Assembly (NCBI RefSeq): GCF_000265075.1
Contig: NZ_AJYA01000002.1
Location: forward strand, 1 to 64,000
DNA length: 64,000 bases
Direction: 5' to 3'
Source of the DNA: Nitritalea halalkaliphila LW7
GTDB taxonomy: Bacteria; Bacteroidota; Bacteroidia; Cytophagales; Cyclobacteriaceae
The notes beneath the pieces were generated by a model that did not search any database, was not told where the DNA came from, and worked only from the letters and a program-made list of their open reading frames with translations. Below are positions 43,409 to 59,533 of this stretch, piece after piece. Position 1 is the first letter of the stretch. Each line of letters begins with the position of its first letter. The position numbers and the translations under genes were made by a program.

Positions 43409-43851
43409 ATGGCTAAGGAAATCACTGGTTATGTGAAATTACAGGTGAAAGGTGGCCAGGCAAATCCTTCTCCTCCAGTAGGTCCAGCTCTTGTTCCAAG
43501 GGTTTGAACATCATGGAGTTCTGTAAGCAGTTCAATGCGCGTACTCAGGACAAAATGGGTACAGTATTACCTGTAGTGATTACGGTTTATTCTGACAAGT
43601 CTTTTGATTTTGTCGTGAAGACACCTCCTGCGGCTAACTTGTTAATCGAGGCAGCTAAAATTAAGGGGGGTTCTTCTGAACCTAATCGTAAGAAAGTGGG
43701 CTCTGTTACTTGGGATCAAGTAAAGGAGATTGCTGAGTTGAAAATGCCTGACCTGAATGCTTTCCAGGTGGAGCCTGCGATGAAAATGATCGCTGGAACT
43801 GCACGAAGCATGGGTATCACTGTATCTGGTAAAGCCCCATGGGAGGAATAA
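43409..43851 (+). CDS. rplK: 50S ribosomal protein L11 (one frameshift)
   Basis: Stalk-base protein of the GTPase centre; 147 residues after correction. As written the frame from ATG 43409 ([28 protein letters not shown]) stops at 43507 because a G is missing at 43493; the restored join is [22 protein letters not shown]. Remainder shows [17 protein letters not shown] and [12 protein letters not shown]. Confidence 0.96.
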
Positions 43852-43861
43852 AATAAACATT

Positions 43862-44560
43862 ATGGCTAAGTTAACAAAAAAGCAAAAAGAAGCTCTTTCT
43901 AAGTACGACCCAAGCCAACTGTACTCCCTTGAGGAAGCTTCTTCCATCGTGAAAGAAATCACGAATGTGAAGTTTGATGCTTCTGTGGATGTTGACGTTC
44001 GTTTGGGCGTTGATCCACGTAAGGCGGATCAGATGGTGAGAGGTGTAGTAGCGCTTCCTCACGGTACAGGAAAAGACGTTCGCGTTTTGGTTCTTTGTAC
44101 GCCTGATAAGGAAGAAGAAGCGAAGGCAGCTGGTGCTGACTTCGTGGGTCTTGATGACTATATAGCTAAAATCGAAGGGGGATGGACTGACATCGATGTG
44201 ATCATCACCATGCCAAACGTAATGGCGAAAGTGGGTCGTCTAGGTCGTGTGTTAGGTCCTCGTGGCTTAATGCCTAACCCGAAATCTGGTACAGTTACTT
44301 TAGACGTGGCGAAAGCTGTGAAAGAAGTTAAGGCCGGTAAGATCGATTTTAAAGTAGATAAATTTGGTATCATTCATGCGAGCGTAGGGAAGGTTTCTTT
44401 TAGTCCGGAGAAAATCCAGGATAACGTGAAAGAACTGATCGCCACGATTTCTAAGTTGAAGCCATCTTCATCTAAAGGTACATATTTTAAAAGCATCCAC
44501 TTGTCTAGCACGATGTCACCGGGTGTGAAAGTAGATAAAGGTAGTATTCAAGGTATTTAA
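43862..44560 (+). CDS. rplA: 50S ribosomal protein L1
   Basis: 232 residues, intact, including [27 protein letters not shown] and the signature [23 protein letters not shown]1-stalk protein. The site for autogenous repression by L1 is not evident. It lies two bases before rplJ. Confidence 0.97.
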   Translation: MAKLTKKQKEALSKYDPSQLYSLEEASSIVKEITNVKFDASVDVDVRLGVDPRKADQMVRGVVALPHGTGKDVRVLVLCTPDKEEEAKAAGADFVGLDDYIAKIEGGWTDIDVIITMPNVMAKVGRLGRVLGPRGLMPNPKSGTVTLDVAKAVKEVKAGKIDFKVDKFGIIHASVGKVSFSPEKIQDNVKELIATISKLKPSSSKGTYFKSIHLSSTMSPGVKVDKGSIQGI

Positions 44561-44562
44561 TC

Positions 44563-45102
44563 ATGACTAGAGACGAAAAGAAAATACAAATCGAAAGTCT
44601 TACTGAGAAATTCCAAGAAAACCCTTACTTCTACATCACGAACGCTGGTGGTTTTACGGTAGCTCAGGTAAATGCTTTCAGAAAGGCTTGTTTTGAGAAG
44701 GGTGTTGAGTATAAAGTATACAAGAACACGATTATCAAGAAAGCTTTAGAAAATCTAGATGCGGACTACTCTGAATTAGTGGATAAGTCCCTTAAAGGTT
44801 TTTCAGGAATTGTTTTTTCAAAGGAGATTGGTAATCTTCCTGCGAAAGTAATTCTTGACTTCAGAAAGAAATTAGGTAAAAAAGAGACGCGTCCTGTATT
44901 TAAAGGTGCTTCCATCGATAGCGATGTTTTCGTTGGGGATGAGAATCTTGAAATGCTTGCTGCTCTTAAATCCAAGAACGAACTCATTGCGGACGTTATG
45001 CATATTCTCGGTTCGCCGATGCAAAATGTTATGGGTGCGCTACAGTCTGGTGCTAATAACCTTACTGGTGTTCTTAAGACACTTTCTGAGAAAGAATCAT
45101 AA
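44563..45102 (+). CDS. rplJ: 50S ribosomal protein L10
   Basis: 179 residues, intact; carries the stalk that binds L7/L12 through its C-terminal helix (GALQSGANNLTGVLKTLSEKES). N-terminal RNA-binding part holds YFYITNAGGFTVAQVNAFRKAC. It lies 47 bases before rplL. Confidence 0.96.
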   Translation: MTRDEKKIQIESLTEKFQENPYFYITNAGGFTVAQVNAFRKACFEKGVEYKVYKNTIIKKALENLDADYSELVDKSLKGFSGIVFSKEIGNLPAKVILDFRKKLGKKETRPVFKGASIDSDVFVGDENLEMLAALKSKNELIADVMHILGSPMQNVMGALQSGANNLTGVLKTLSEKES

Positions 45103-45149
45103 TTATTATCAATTTATTTAGTTTAAGAAAAATTTAAAATTTCAATACA

Positions 45150-45524
45150 ATGGCGGATTTAAATCAACTTGCTGAGCAGTTAGTGAACTTGACTGTTAAA
45201 GAGGTAAAAGACCTAACTGATATCCTTAAAGATCAATATGGCATCGAGCCTGCTGCTGCAGCTGCTCCTGTTATGGTAGCTGGTGCTGGCGCTGCTGCTG
45301 CTGAAGAAGAGAAAACTTCTTTTGATGTTATTTTAAAGGCTGCTGGTGCTTCTAAGCTTGCTGTAGTGAAGCTTGTGAAAGAGCTTACTGGTCTTGGTCT
45401 TAAGGAAGCAAAAGAACTAGTAGACGGTGCTCCAAAGGCGCTTAAGGAAGGTGTAGCTAAGGATGAAGCTGAAGGCCTTAAGAAGTCTTTAGAAGAGGCT
45501 GGTGCTGAAGTAGAGATTAAGTAA
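45150..45524 (+). CDS. rplL: 50S ribosomal protein L7/L12
   Basis: 124 residues: N-terminal dimerisation helix, an Ala/Gly-rich hinge ([22 protein letters not shown]) and the C-terminal factor-binding domain ([35 protein letters not shown]). Multimer bound to L10. Confidence 0.97.
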   Translation: MADLNQLAEQLVNLTVKEVKDLTDILKDQYGIEPAAAAAPVMVAGAGAAAAEEEKTSFDVILKAAGASKLAVVKLVKELTGLGLKEAKELVDGAPKALKEGVAKDEAEGLKKSLEEAGAEVEIK

Positions 45525-45565
45525 TTGCTTGCATACTCAGCCTTTTGGTATGGGTATGTGGGGTT

Positions 45566-45592
45566 AGACCTGACTGGTTAGTCAGGTCTTTT
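45566..45592 (+). terminator. Hairpin between rplL and rpoB (possible attenuator)
   Basis: AGACCTGACT (45566-45575), loop GGTT, AGTCAGGTCT (45580-45589), then TTTT. Ten perfect pairs. In many bacteria a partial terminator here sets the lower rpoBC level relative to rplJL. Confidence 0.75.
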
Positions 45593-45679
45593 CCTGTTTG
45601 TGCTCAGGAAAAAATTGCACTATTTAAAGCGAAAATTGTCGCTTTTATCTAAATATTATAACTAAAAATATATACTGCC

Positions 45680-48600
45680 TTGGCTATCCAGAATCAAACC
45701 GGAAGGAAAAGTTTCTCATCTATTAAGGTAGTCAAAGACTATCCTGACTTCTTAGATATTCAGCTCCAATCGTTTAAAGATTTTTTTCAGTTGGATACTC
45801 CAGCGGAGCGACGCAGACAGGATGGGCTTTTCAAGGTGTTTTCTGAGAACTTCCCGATCTCGGATTCTCGTGAAAATTTCACTCTTGAATTTATTGACTA
45901 TGCAGTAGATCCACCTAAATATAGCGTCGCCGAGTGTATCGATCGCGGACTGACGTATTCGGTGCCTCTTAAAGCAAAGCTTCGCTTGCTCTGTTCAGAT
46001 GAGGACAATGAGGATTTTGAAACTATCGAGCAGGAGGTTTTCTTAGGGAATCTTCCTTACATGACGGAAAAAGGCTCCTTTGTGATTAATGGGGCCGAGC
46101 GTGTGATCGTTTCTCAGCTTCACCGTTCTCCGGGTGTATTCTTTGCGCAGAGTAAGCATACGAACGGTACTAAATTATACTCCGCTCGAATTATTCCTTT
46201 TAAAGGTAGTTGGATCGAATTCGCCACAGACATTAATAATGTGATGTATGCGTATATTGATCGTAAAAAGAAATTTCCTGTTACCACTTTGTTACGTGCC
46301 ATCGGATTCGGGTCTGATAAGCAAATCTTAGATCTCTTTGGTCTTTCTGAAGAAGTGGATGCTACCAAGGCCGCTTTAAAAGAGGTAGCAGGACGTAAAT
46401 TAGCTGCTCGTGTACTTCGTACTTGGGTAGAAGATTTCGTAGATGAAGATACTGGAGAGGTAGTATCTATTGATAGAAATGAAGTGCTCTTAGAGCGCGA
46501 TAGTATTTTAACAGAAGAAGATATCGAGTTAATCGTAGATTCTGGTGCGAAATCCATTATTCTCCATCGTGAAGATGTAAACATCGCAGATTACTCGATC
46601 ATTTATAATACGCTTCAGAAGGATAATTCTAACTCGGAGAAGGAAGCAGTAGAGGTGATCTATCGTCAACTTCGAAATACGGAGGCTCCTGATGAGTCTA
46701 CTGCCCGTGAGGTGATTCATGGACTGTTTTTCTCCGATAAGCGATATGACTTAGGTGAAGTAGGGCGTTATCGAATCAACAAAAAGCTTGGTTTAGATAT
46801 TGATCATGATAAAATTGTCTTAACGACTGAGGACATTATCAGTATTGTAAAGTATTTGATTGGTCTAATTAACTCGAAAGCGGTTGTTGATGATATCGAT
46901 CACCTTTCTAATCGACGTGTAAGAACGGTAGGCGAGCAGCTTTATAGCCAGTTCGGTGTTGGTCTTGCTAGAATGGCGCGAACTATTCGTGAGCGTATGA
47001 ACGTGCGCGATAATGAAGATTTCAAGCCCGTTGACTTAATTAATGCCAGAACACTATCCTCTGTAATTAATTCTTTCTTCGGTACCAACCAGCTTTCTCA
47101 GTTTATGGACCAAACCAATCCACTAGCTGAGTTAACGCATAAAAGAAGGTTGTCTGCACTTGGTCCAGGGGGGCTTTCTAGGGAACGTGCGGGTTTTGAG
47201 GTGCGTGATGTTCACTATACGCATTATGGTCGTTTGTGTACGATTGAGACGCCTGAAGGTCCTAACATTGGATTGATTTCCTCACTTTGCGTTCACGCAA
47301 AAGTAAATGCTATGGGCTTCCTAGAGACGCCTTATCGTAAGGTACGGGATGGCCAAGTGAGTATGGATCCTTCTGATATTGTGTTTTTAACGGCAGAAGA
47401 GGAAGACAACAATAATATTGCGCAGGCAAATGCACCACTAACTGAAAATGGGCAATTTGTTAATGAGCGCGTAAAAGCGCGCTATGAAGGGGATTTCCCT
47501 GTTTTAGAGCCGAATGAGATTAGCTACATGGATGTGGCTCCGAATCAGATCGTTTCGGTAGCAGCTTCCTTGATTCCTTTCTTAGAGCATGATGATGCGA
47601 ACCGAGCGCTTATGGGCTCTAACATGCAGCGTCAAGCAGTTCCTTTGTTAAAAGCTGAAGCTCCTATCGTAGGAACTGGTTTAGAGGCGAAAGCGGCGAT
47701 TGATTCACGTTCGCTAATTATCGCTGAGGCTGATGGTGAAGTAGCAGCAGTGGATGCGCGTAAAATCACGATCAAGTATGATCTAAGTGAAGATGAGTTA
47801 CTTGTAAATTTCACGGATGAATATAAGACCTATGATCTGATTAAGTTCCGTAGAACAAACCAGGATACGACGATTAACCTCACGCCACTTGTATTAAAAG
47901 GTCAGCGTGTAGTTAAGGGTCAGGTTTTAGTGGAGGGTTATTCTACGAACAAAGGTGAGCTCGCACTGGGTAAAAACCTTCGTGTAGCCTACATGCCTTG
48001 GCAAGGATACAACTTTGAGGATGCGATTGTAATTTCTGAGCGTGTAGTGCGTGAAGATATTTTTACTTCGATTCACGTAGAGGAGTTTCAGCTGGAGGTT
48101 CGTGATACGAAACGTGGTGAGGAGGAGTTAACTTCTGAGATTCCTAACGTTTCTGAAGAGGCGGTTAAGAACCTCGATGAGAATGGTATCATTCGCGTAG
48201 GTGCTGAAATCAAGGAAGGCGATATCATTATCGGAAAGATTACGCCAAAAGGCGAGACAGATCCGACTCCTGAAGAAAAGCTACTTCGAGCCATTTTCGG
48301 TGACAAAGCGGGGGATGTAAAAGATGCTTCCTTGAAAGCTTCTCCTTCCTTAAACGGAGTCGTTATCGGAACGAAGTTATTTTCTCGTCCGAAAAAAGAT
48401 AAGGACCTACGTGCCAAGGCTAAAGCTGAGGTGGAAAGATTAAAGTCGAAGTATGCGAAAGACCTTTTAGGTATTCGTGCCCGTATGATTAATAAGCTGG
48501 TTACGCTTTTAGAGGGTTTAACTTCTCAGGGAGTGAAGCATAAGTTTGGTGATGAGATTATTAGTAAGGGTGTGAAGTTTAACTACCAAAACATCGAGAA

Positions 48601-49555
48601 TAATTTATTCCCAGCCAAGAACCCTTACCGTGACGAGAGTAATTATAATGTTCAAGAGGAAGCGAATCTAATCGCGGATATTATCTTAGATGACTGGACG
48701 GAAGACGAGCATGTGAATGGTTTGATCAAGCAATTGGTTAAAAACTATGTGAATGCGCGTAACGAAATTTCAGGTCGCTTTAAGCGTGATAAGTTTACTT
48801 TAGAAGTTGGAGATGAGTTACCAGCGGGTATCGTCCAACTGGCTAAGGTATATGTAGCTAAGAAGCGTAAGCTTAAAGTAGGTGATAAGATGGCGGGTCG
48901 TCACGGTAACAAAGGTATCGTGGCGCGAATCGTTCGTGATGAGGACATGCCGTTCTTAGAGGATGGAACGCCGATGGACATTGTATTGAATCCACTAGGT
49001 GTGCCCTCTCGAATGAATATCGGTCAGATATTTGAGACGGTGTTAGCTTGGGCTGGTTCTAAGTTAGGGAAGAAGTATGCCACTCCTATTTTCGATGGAG
49101 CTACTTTAGAGGAGGTATCCGCAGAGTTAGAGGAAGCGGGTTTACCTGCTTACGGCAGAACGTATTTGTATGATGGATTAACTGGGCAGCGCTTTGATCA
49201 GCCGGTGACAGTAGGGATCACGTACATGCTGAAACTGGGTCACTTAGTAGACGATAAGATGCACGCGCGTTCTATCGGACCTTACTCACTTATTACGCAG
49301 CAGCCGCTAGGTGGTAAGGCGCAGTTCGGTGGGCAGCGTTTCGGAGAGATGGAAGTGTGGGCATTAGAGGCATTTGGAGCTTCCCATGTGCTTCAGGAGA
49401 TTTTGACTGTGAAGTCGGATGATGTTATTGGCCGAGCGAAAGCTTATGAAGCGATCGTGAAGGGGGATAACTTACCGAAGCCGAACATTCCGGAATCCTT
49501 TAATGTTTTGGTACACGAGCTTCGTGGCCTCGCGTTAGAAATCACCCTTGACTAA
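45680..49555 (+). CDS. rpoB: RNA polymerase beta subunit
   Basis: 1,291 residues, intact. The rifampicin region reads [25 protein letters not shown], with the usual sensitive-type residues; PEGPNIGLI, the [12 protein letters not shown] lobe and the C-terminal [24 protein letters not shown] are present. The start is TTG at 45680, with the first downstream candidate deep in the protein and an in-frame stop 21 bases upstream, so TTG is forced. No SD motif precedes it. rpoC follows 45 bases later. Confidence 0.97.
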   Translation: MAIQNQTGRKSFSSIKVVKDYPDFLDIQLQSFKDFFQLDTPAERRRQDGLFKVFSENFPISDSRENFTLEFIDYAVDPPKYSVAECIDRGLTYSVPLKAKLRLLCSDEDNEDFETIEQEVFLGNLPYMTEKGSFVINGAERVIVSQLHRSPGVFFAQSKHTNGTKLYSARIIPFKGSWIEFATDINNVMYAYIDRKKKFPVTTLLRAIGFGSDKQILDLFGLSEEVDATKAALKEVAGRKLAARVLRTWVEDFVDEDTGEVVSIDRNEVLLERDSILTEEDIELIVDSGAKSIILHREDVNIADYSIIYNTLQKDNSNSEKEAVEVIYRQLRNTEAPDESTAREVIHGLFFSDKRYDLGEVGRYRINKKLGLDIDHDKIVLTTEDIISIVKYLIGLINSKAVVDDIDHLSNRRVRTVGEQLYSQFGVGLARMARTIRERMNVRDNEDFKPVDLINARTLSSVINSFFGTNQLSQFMDQTNPLAELTHKRRLSALGPGGLSRERAGFEVRDVHYTHYGRLCTIETPEGPNIGLISSLCVHAKVNAMGFLETPYRKVRDGQVSMDPSDIVFLTAEEEDNNNIAQANAPLTENGQFVNERVKARYEGDFPVLEPNEISYMDVAPNQIVSVAASLIPFLEHDDANRALMGSNMQRQAVPLLKAEAPIVGTGLEAKAAIDSRSLIIAEADGEVAAVDARKITIKYDLSEDELLVNFTDEYKTYDLIKFRRTNQDTTINLTPLVLKGQRVVKGQVLVEGYSTNKGELALGKNLRVAYMPWQGYNFEDAIVISERVVREDIFTSIHVEEFQLEVRDTKRGEEELTSEIPNVSEEAVKNLDENGIIRVGAEIKEGDIIIGKITPKGETDPTPEEKLLRAIFGDKAGDVKDASLKASPSLNGVVIGTKLFSRPKKDKDLRAKAKAEVERLKSKYAKDLLGIRARMINKLVTLLEGLTSQGVKHKFGDEIISKGVKFNYQNIENNLFPAKNPYRDESNYNVQEEANLIADIILDDWTEDEHVNGLIKQLVKNYVNARNEISGRFKRDKFTLEVGDELPAGIVQLAKVYVAKKRKLKVGDKMAGRHGNKGIVARIVRDEDMPFLEDGTPMDIVLNPLGVPSRMNIGQIFETVLAWAGSKLGKKYATPIFDGATLEEVSAELEEAGLPAYGRTYLYDGLTGQRFDQPVTVGITYMLKLGHLVDDKMHARSIGPYSLITQQPLGGKAQFGGQRFGEMEVWALEAFGASHVLQEILTVKSDDVIGRAKAYEAIVKGDNLPKPNIPESFNVLVHELRGLALEITLD

Positions 49556-49582
49556 TACTTAAATTGGGCCGAAAGGCCCTAA

Positions 49583-53910
<4,328 letters not shown>

Positions 53911-53922
53911 TTAATAGTGAGG

Positions 53923-53948
53923 AAGGGCCTGTGGATGCAGGCCCTTTT
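53923..53948 (+). terminator. Terminator of the rpoBC transcript
   Basis: AAGGGCCTG (53923-53931), 6-nt loop, CAGGCCCTT (53938-53946), then TT. The upstream extension of the next open frame runs through this hairpin, which argues for the ATG at 53962 as its start. Confidence 0.8.
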
Positions 53949-53961
53949 AAAGTTTATTCCT

Positions 53962-54273
53962 ATGGAAGATAAAAAACCACAGCAGCAGATCAATATTGAT
54001 TTAAGTGAAGATTTAGCTGAGGGAGAGTATGCCAATTTGGCGATGATCGCGCATTCTAATTCAGAGTTTGTGATTGACTTTATTCGGATGATGCCTGGTT
54101 TGCCGAAGGCAAAAGTCAAGGCGCGCATTATTATGACTCCTGATCATACACGTCGCTTGTTAGCTGCTTTAAAGGATAATATTCAGCGTTACGAAGAAGC
54201 CTTTGGTAAGATTTCAACAGACGAAGGGGTTAATTTTCCATTAAATTTCGGAGGAAGCGGAGGCGAGGCTTAA
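53962..54273 (+). CDS. DUF3467 family protein
   Basis: 103-residue small soluble protein. Core NLAMIAHSNSEFVIDFIRMMPGLPKAKVKARIIMTPDHTRRLLAALKDNIQRYE fits DUF3467, a family of unknown role commonly found beside rpoC in Bacteroidota. Start ATG 53962 rather than 53917, because that start would run through the rpoC terminator. A separate promoter was not found, so it may depend on read-through. Confidence 0.85.
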   Translation: MEDKKPQQQINIDLSEDLAEGEYANLAMIAHSNSEFVIDFIRMMPGLPKAKVKARIIMTPDHTRRLLAALKDNIQRYEEAFGKISTDEGVNFPLNFGGSGGEA

Positions 54274-54320
54274 TAAATCTTTAAATAAGTTTATGAGCTT
54301 CTAAAATTATAAGGCCTTAA

Positions 54321-54352
54321 TTTTGTTAAGATTAGCCTTTTACCTACCTTTG
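54321..54352 (+). promoter_or_regulatory. Consensus promoter of the rpsL-rpsG-fusA-rpsJ transcript
   Basis: TTTTG (54321-54325), exactly 19 bases, TACCTTTG (54345-54352), 46 bases before rpsL. Confidence 0.8.
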
Positions 54353-54398
54353 CATTCCAAATTTTATATGTTTTCTTAATACATAATTCTATCCATTA

Positions 54399-54782
54399 AT
54401 GCCTACTATACAACAGTTAGTAAGAAAAGGTAGAACCACACTTGAGAGCAAGTCAAAGTCAAGAGCTTTAGATGCTTGTCCTCAGCGTAGAGGTGTATGT
54501 ACCCGTGTGTACACTACCACTCCTAAGAAGCCTAACTCAGCGATGAGAAAGGTAGCTAGGGTTAGATTGACAAATGGTAAAGAGGTGAATGCCTACATCC
54601 CAGGTGAGGGTCACAATTTACAGGAGCACTCTATAGTTTTAATTAGAGGTGGTCGTGTGAAGGACTTACCAGGTGTTCGTTACCACATTATCCGAGGTGC
54701 ACTGGATACTGCAGGGGTTAAAGACCGAAAGCAAGGTCGTTCCAAGTACGGTGCTAAGCGTCCTAAGGCCGCTAAGAAGTAA
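54399..54782 (+). CDS. rpsL: 30S ribosomal protein S12
   Basis: 127 residues, intact; decoding-centre protein. The PKKPNSA and [12 protein letters not shown] loops carry the lysines typical of streptomycin-sensitive strains. Confidence 0.98.
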   Translation: MPTIQQLVRKGRTTLESKSKSRALDACPQRRGVCTRVYTTTPKKPNSAMRKVARVRLTNGKEVNAYIPGEGHNLQEHSIVLIRGGRVKDLPGVRYHIIRGALDTAGVKDRKQGRSKYGAKRPKAAKK

Positions 54783-54807
54783 TTTTAAAAATATTTAGCT
54801 AAAAGAA

Positions 54808-55274
54808 ATGAGAAAAGCGAAACCAAAGAAGAGATATATTCTTCCTGATCCTAAGTTTGGCGATACTTTGGTGACTAAGTTCGTAAACTGTTTAATGGTG
54901 GACGGAAAGAAGAGTATTGCTTACAAAATCTTCTACGATGCGATCGAGAAGGTAGAGACAAAAGTAGGTGAGAACGGTCTTGAGGTTTGGAAGAAAGCGC
55001 TTAACAATATTACTCCCGCTGTCGAGGTGAAGAGTCGTAGAGTTGGTGGTGCTACTTTCCAGGTCCCAATGGAAGTTAGACCGGAAAGAAAAGTATCCCT
55101 CGCATCAAGTGGATGATTACTTACGCCAGAAAAAGAGGTGAGAAAACCATGATGGATAGATTAGCTGGAGAGATTATCTCTGCATCCAAAGGTGAAGGAG
55201 CTGCGGTGAAGAAGAAGGATGATACGCACAGAATGGCAGAGGCCAATAAGGCATTCTCACACTTTAGATTTTAA
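54808..55274 (+). CDS. rpsG: 30S ribosomal protein S7 (one frameshift)
   Basis: 155 residues after correction, normal for S7. The frame stops at 55116 after [13 protein letters not shown]; restoring one G at 55102 gives [28 protein letters not shown] through KAFSHFRF. Head protein that binds 16S rRNA near the E site. fusA starts six bases after its stop. Confidence 0.96.
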
Positions 55275-55279
55275 TTGAA

Positions 55280-57400
55280 ATGGCAAGAGACTTAAAATAT
55301 ACGAGAAACATCGGTATCGCCGCGCACATTGATGCTGGTAAAACGACGACAACGGAACGTATTCTTTTTTATTCTGGTGTAAGCCATAAAATCGGAGAGG
55401 TACACGATGGTGCCGCCACGATGGACTGGATGGCTCAGGAGCAGGAAAGAGGTATTACCATTACTTCTGCTGCAACGACAGTTTTCTGGGACTATAGAGA
55501 TAACAAGTATCAAATCAATATTATCGATACTCCAGGTCACGTAGACTTTACAGTAGAGGTTAACCGATCTCTACGAGTGCTAGATGGTCTAGTGTTCCTA
55601 TTCAGTGCTGTAGATGGTGTAGAGCCGCAGTCTGAGACGAACTGGAGATTAGCAGATAACTATAAGGTAGCACGCATTGGTTTCGTGAATAAAATGGACC
55701 GTGCTGGTGCTAACTTCTTGGAGGTTTGTAAGCAAGTTAAAGAAATGCTTGGTAGCCATGCTGTTCCTTTACAGTTGCCTATCGGAGCTGAAGATAAATT
55801 TAAGGGGGTTGTTGACCTTATCAACAACAGAGCGATTGTTTGGAATACGGAAGACATGGGGATGACCTATGAAGTGGTTCCTATTCCAGAAGATATGCAG
55901 GAGGAAGTTGACCAGTGGAGAGAGTACCTTCTTGAGTCAGTAGCTGAGTTCGATGAGTCTCTTATGGAGAAGTTCTTCGATGATCCAGACTCTATCACTG
56001 AGGCGGAAATTTTAAATGCACTTCGCCAGGCTACCATTGCGATGAAAGTCGTTCCTATGGTTTGTGGCTCTTCTTTCAAAAATAAAGGTGTTCAGACGAT
56101 GCTCGATCTAGTGATGGAACTGTTGCCATCTCCGCTAGATAAAGATGATATCATCGGCCGTGCCTTGGATAATGAAGAGGAAGAGGTGAAGATCGCTCCT
56201 GATGAGAATGAGCCTTTCACGGGATTAGCATTTAAAATTGCTACAGATCCATTCGTAGGTCGTCTTTGTTTTGTTCGCGCATATTCAGGTGTTCTAGAGT
56301 CTGGTTCTTATGTCTTTAACACGCGTTCAGGCAATAAAGAGCGTATTTCTCGTGTGTTCCAAATGCACGCGAATAAGCAAAACCAGATTCCTCGTCTTGT
56401 AGCGGGTGATATTGGTGCGGTAGTTGGCTTTAAGGACATTAAGACGGGTGATACGCTATGTGATGAAAAGCGCAAAGTAGTATTAGAGTCCATGATCTTC
56501 CCTGAGCCGGTAATCGGTTACGCGATTGAGCCTAAGACACAGGCGGACGTAGATAAGCTAGGTATGGCGATCGCTAAACTAGTGGAGGAAGATCCTACTT
56601 TACAGGTTAACACGGATCACGAGACGGGTCAGACCATTCTTCGTGGTATGGGTGAGCTTCACTTAGATATCATTATCGATCGTCTAAAGCGTGAGTTTAA
56701 AGTTGAGATCAACCAAGGTGCTCCTCAGGTAGCTTATAAAGAAGCTTTATTCGGTAGCGTAGAGCACAAAGAGGTTTACAAGAAGCAGTCTGGAGGTAAG
56801 GGTAAGTTTGCAGACATTGTGTTCGAGCTTGGTCCAAAAGATCCAGATCCTGAGACGAATGAAATTAAGCCAGGATTAGACTTTGTGAATGGTATAGTGG
56901 GTGGTGTAATTCCTAAGGAGTTTATCCCTGCGATTCAGAAAGGGTTTAATGAGGCGATGAAAAATGGTCCTTTAGCGGGTTATCCTGTAGAGGCTATGAA
57001 GGTTAGGTTATTCCATGGGTCCTTCCACGACGTCGATTCCGATGCACTTTCTTTCGAATTAGCTGCGAGAATTGGCTTTAAAGAAGCTGCTAAAAAGTGT
57101 AAGCCACAGCTTTTAGAGCCTATTATGGCAGTGGACGTGGTGACTCCTGATGAGTACACTGGTCCTATCACTGGTGATCTCAACAGAAGAAGAGGTTTAA
57201 TGAAAGGGATGGATACGAAAGGTTCATCGACTGTAATTAAGGCAAATGTACCTCTTTCTGAGTTGTTTGGTTATGTAACAGATTTACGTACCATTACGTC
57301 CGGTAGAGCCACTGCTTCTTTAACATTCTCACATTATGAGCCTGTACCTACGAACATTGCTACTGAGGTAATCGCGAAGGTAAAAGGTGAAAATGCCTAA
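55280..57400 (+). CDS. fusA: Elongation factor G
   Basis: 706 residues, intact. GTPase motifs [22 protein letters not shown] and NKMD; domain [21 protein letters not shown]. Translocase of protein synthesis; also acts with the frr product in recycling. It sits between rpsG and rpsJ in the str operon, with no second tuf copy behind it. Confidence 0.98.
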   Translation: MARDLKYTRNIGIAAHIDAGKTTTTERILFYSGVSHKIGEVHDGAATMDWMAQEQERGITITSAATTVFWDYRDNKYQINIIDTPGHVDFTVEVNRSLRVLDGLVFLFSAVDGVEPQSETNWRLADNYKVARIGFVNKMDRAGANFLEVCKQVKEMLGSHAVPLQLPIGAEDKFKGVVDLINNRAIVWNTEDMGMTYEVVPIPEDMQEEVDQWREYLLESVAEFDESLMEKFFDDPDSITEAEILNALRQATIAMKVVPMVCGSSFKNKGVQTMLDLVMELLPSPLDKDDIIGRALDNEEEEVKIAPDENEPFTGLAFKIATDPFVGRLCFVRAYSGVLESGSYVFNTRSGNKERISRVFQMHANKQNQIPRLVAGDIGAVVGFKDIKTGDTLCDEKRKVVLESMIFPEPVIGYAIEPKTQADVDKLGMAIAKLVEEDPTLQVNTDHETGQTILRGMGELHLDIIIDRLKREFKVEINQGAPQVAYKEALFGSVEHKEVYKKQSGGKGKFADIVFELGPKDPDPETNEIKPGLDFVNGIVGGVIPKEFIPAIQKGFNEAMKNGPLAGYPVEAMKVRLFHGSFHDVDSDALSFELAARIGFKEAAKKCKPQLLEPIMAVDVVTPDEYTGPITGDLNRRRGLMKGMDTKGSSTVIKANVPLSELFGYVTDLRTITSGRATASLTFSHYEPVPTNIATEVIAKVKGENA

Positions 57401-57412
57401 TTTCGATAGAAC

Positions 57413-57718
57413 ATGAATCAGAAAATCAGAATAAAACTAAAATCCTACGATCATTCTTTAGTAGATAAATCCTCAGAGAAGATTGTAAAGGCTGTTAAGT
57501 CTACAGGTGCTGTGGTGGTAGGTCCGATTCCATTGCCTACTAAGAAGGAGAAGTTTACTGTGTTAAAGTCTCCACACGTAAATAAGAAAGCACGTGATCA
57601 ATATCAGCTATGTACCTACAAGCGTTTGGTTGACATTTACTCTAACAGTCCAAAGACTGTGGACGCGTTAATGAAGATCGAATTGCCAAGTGGTGTAGAT
57701 GTAGAGATCAAGGTCTGA
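57413..57718 (+). CDS. rpsJ: 30S ribosomal protein S10
   Basis: 101 residues, intact: [43 protein letters not shown]. Also the NusE partner of NusB in antitermination. In this window it belongs to the str transcript and is cut off from rplC by a terminator and a new promoter. Confidence 0.97.
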   Translation: MNQKIRIKLKSYDHSLVDKSSEKIVKAVKSTGAVVVGPIPLPTKKEKFTVLKSPHVNKKARDQYQLCTYKRLVDIYSNSPKTVDALMKIELPSGVDVEIKV

Positions 57719-57740
57719 TGGACCTCACTTTATAGTAAGG

Positions 57741-57772
57741 AGCCTGCCAGTTTTACTGAGCAGGCTTTTTTT
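57741..57772 (+). terminator. Terminator after rpsJ
   Basis: AGCCTGC (57741-57747), a 12-nt loop, GCAGGCT (57760-57766), then seven T. Confidence 0.85.
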
Positions 57773-57867
57773 GGATTTTTTGCAAAAGCTTTTGGCAAAG
57801 GAAGACGTAAAATAGGTTAAAATTCCAAATTATTTTTCTGTAAATAATTGAAAATATTAGAGTTGGG

Positions 57868-57899
57868 TTTTGTAGGCTGAATTTAAATTTCTAACTTTG
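57868..57899 (+). promoter_or_regulatory. Consensus promoter of the S10-spc operon
   Basis: TTTTG (57868-57872), exactly 19 bases, TAACTTTG (57892-57899). It lies 64 bases before rplC. Confidence 0.8.
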
Positions 57900-57963
57900 C
57901 AGTCCTTAAAAGGGCAGAGGTGTGTCTAAGCGCCTCTGTTTCAATATTATTATATAACAGAAG

Positions 57964-58596
57964 ATGTCTGGAATAATAGGTAAAAAAGTAGGAATGACTA
58001 GCATTTTTAGTGCCGATGGGCGTAACGTCGCATGCACGCTAATAGAAGCTGGTCCTTGCGTAGTGACGCAAGTAAAAAATGTAGAAACAGACGGGTACAA
58101 CGCTGTACAGCTGGGTTACGGTGAGCGTAAGGAGAAGAACACTCCTAAGCCACTTATCGGTCATTTTAAGAAGGCCGGCACCACGCCAAAGCAGAAAGTT
58201 GTGGAATTCAGAGACTTCAGAGTTGAGTTCGAAGGTCAAGTAGCTTTAGGTAAGACTGTTGCAGCTGGCGAGGTGTTCGTAGAGGGCGATTTCGTGGATG
58301 CGATAGGTACATCTAAGGGTAAGGGTTTCCAAGGGGTAGTGAAGCGTCATGGTTTTGGTGGTGTGGGTGGTCAGACTCACGGTCAGCATAACAGACAGCG
58401 TCACCCTGGTTCTATTGGTGCTTGTTCTTGGCCTTCCAGAGTATTCAAAGGAATGCGTATGGCCGGAAGGACAGGAGGTAGCAGAGTTAAGGTACTAAAT
58501 TTACGCATACTAAAGGTTTATCCTGAGAAAAACCTGATTTTGGTAAGCGGATCAGTACCAGGTCCTAAAAATTCATTCGTAATTCTAGAGAAGTAA
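57964..58596 (+). CDS. rplC: 50S ribosomal protein L3
   Basis: 210 residues, intact; the loop [23 protein letters not shown] reaches the peptidyl-transferase centre. First gene of this ribosomal operon, 4 bases before rplD. Confidence 0.97.
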   Translation: MSGIIGKKVGMTSIFSADGRNVACTLIEAGPCVVTQVKNVETDGYNAVQLGYGERKEKNTPKPLIGHFKKAGTTPKQKVVEFRDFRVEFEGQVALGKTVAAGEVFVEGDFVDAIGTSKGKGFQGVVKRHGFGGVGGQTHGQHNRQRHPGSIGACSWPSRVFKGMRMAGRTGGSRVKVLNLRILKVYPEKNLILVSGSVPGPKNSFVILEK

Positions 58597-58600
58597 GACA

Positions 58601-59230
58601 ATGGAATTAGCAGTATTAAAACAGAGCGGCGAAGATACGGGTAGAAAAGTAACCCTATCGGATGAAATCTTCGCTATCGAGCCTAATGATCACGCGATAT
58701 ATTTAGATGTAAAACAGTATTTAGCGAATCAGCGTCAAGGTACGCACAAGGCGAAAGAGCGTAATGAAATCGCTGGCTCTACGAAGAAAATAAAGAAGCA
58801 AAAAGGTACCGGTGGTGCGCGTGCTGGATCTATCAAATCTCCTCTATTCAGAGGTGGAGGTAGAATTTTCGGTCCTCGTCCTCGTAACTATGGCTTTAAA
58901 CTGAATAGAAAGCTAAAGGTATTAGCTAGAAAATCTGCTTTAAGTTATAAAGTTCAAGAGAATGGTCTTACGGTAGTTGAAGGTGTGCAGTTCGCTGCTC
59001 CTAAGACAAAGGATTACATTCAGTTTTTGAATGGTCTTTCTCTAGCTGATAAGAAGACTCTTTTAGTAGTAGCTGATTTAGATAAAAACGTATTTTTATC
59101 TAGCCGTAATCTACCTAAAGCGAGGGTTATTTCTGTAAACGACGTAAATACTTACGAGCTATTACACGCGGATAATGTCGTGATGTGCGAAGCTTCAGTA
59201 GGTAAATTAGAAACCTTATTAGCGAAGTAA
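58601..59230 (+). CDS. rplD: 50S ribosomal protein L4
   Basis: 209 residues, intact, with the tunnel loop [38 protein letters not shown]. It lines the exit tunnel. In E. coli L4 represses this operon; no such site is evident here. Confidence 0.97.
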   Translation: MELAVLKQSGEDTGRKVTLSDEIFAIEPNDHAIYLDVKQYLANQRQGTHKAKERNEIAGSTKKIKKQKGTGGARAGSIKSPLFRGGGRIFGPRPRNYGFKLNRKLKVLARKSALSYKVQENGLTVVEGVQFAAPKTKDYIQFLNGLSLADKKTLLVVADLDKNVFLSSRNLPKARVISVNDVNTYELLHADNVVMCEASVGKLETLLAK

Positions 59231-59232
59231 AG

Positions 59233-59520
59233 ATGCAAATCCTGAAGAAACCTTTAATTACGGAAAAGATTTCTGCGATGAATGAGCGTGGTGTTTACGG
59301 CTTCATAGTAGAAAAAACCGCTAAAAAGCCTGAGATTAAGCAGGCTATCGAGAAAATGTATGGTGTAGACGTGGTGGCGATTCGTACGATGCGTTATGCA
59401 GGTAAGAAGAAGACGCGTTACACAAAGACCAAAATCGTATCTGGTTTTACGAATACCTATAAAAAGGCGATCGTAGAAGTAGCAGAGGGTCAAATCATCG
59501 ATTTTTACGGAGAAATTTAA
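59233..59520 (+). CDS. rplW: 50S ribosomal protein L23
   Basis: 95 residues, intact: LITEKISAMNERGVYGFIVEKTAKKPEIKQAIEKMYGVDVVAIRTM. Exit-site protein that docks trigger factor and SRP. Confidence 0.96.
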   Translation: MQILKKPLITEKISAMNERGVYGFIVEKTAKKPEIKQAIEKMYGVDVVAIRTMRYAGKKKTRYTKTKIVSGFTNTYKKAIVEVAEGQIIDFYGEI

Positions 59521-59533
59521 TTGAACTTAAATC

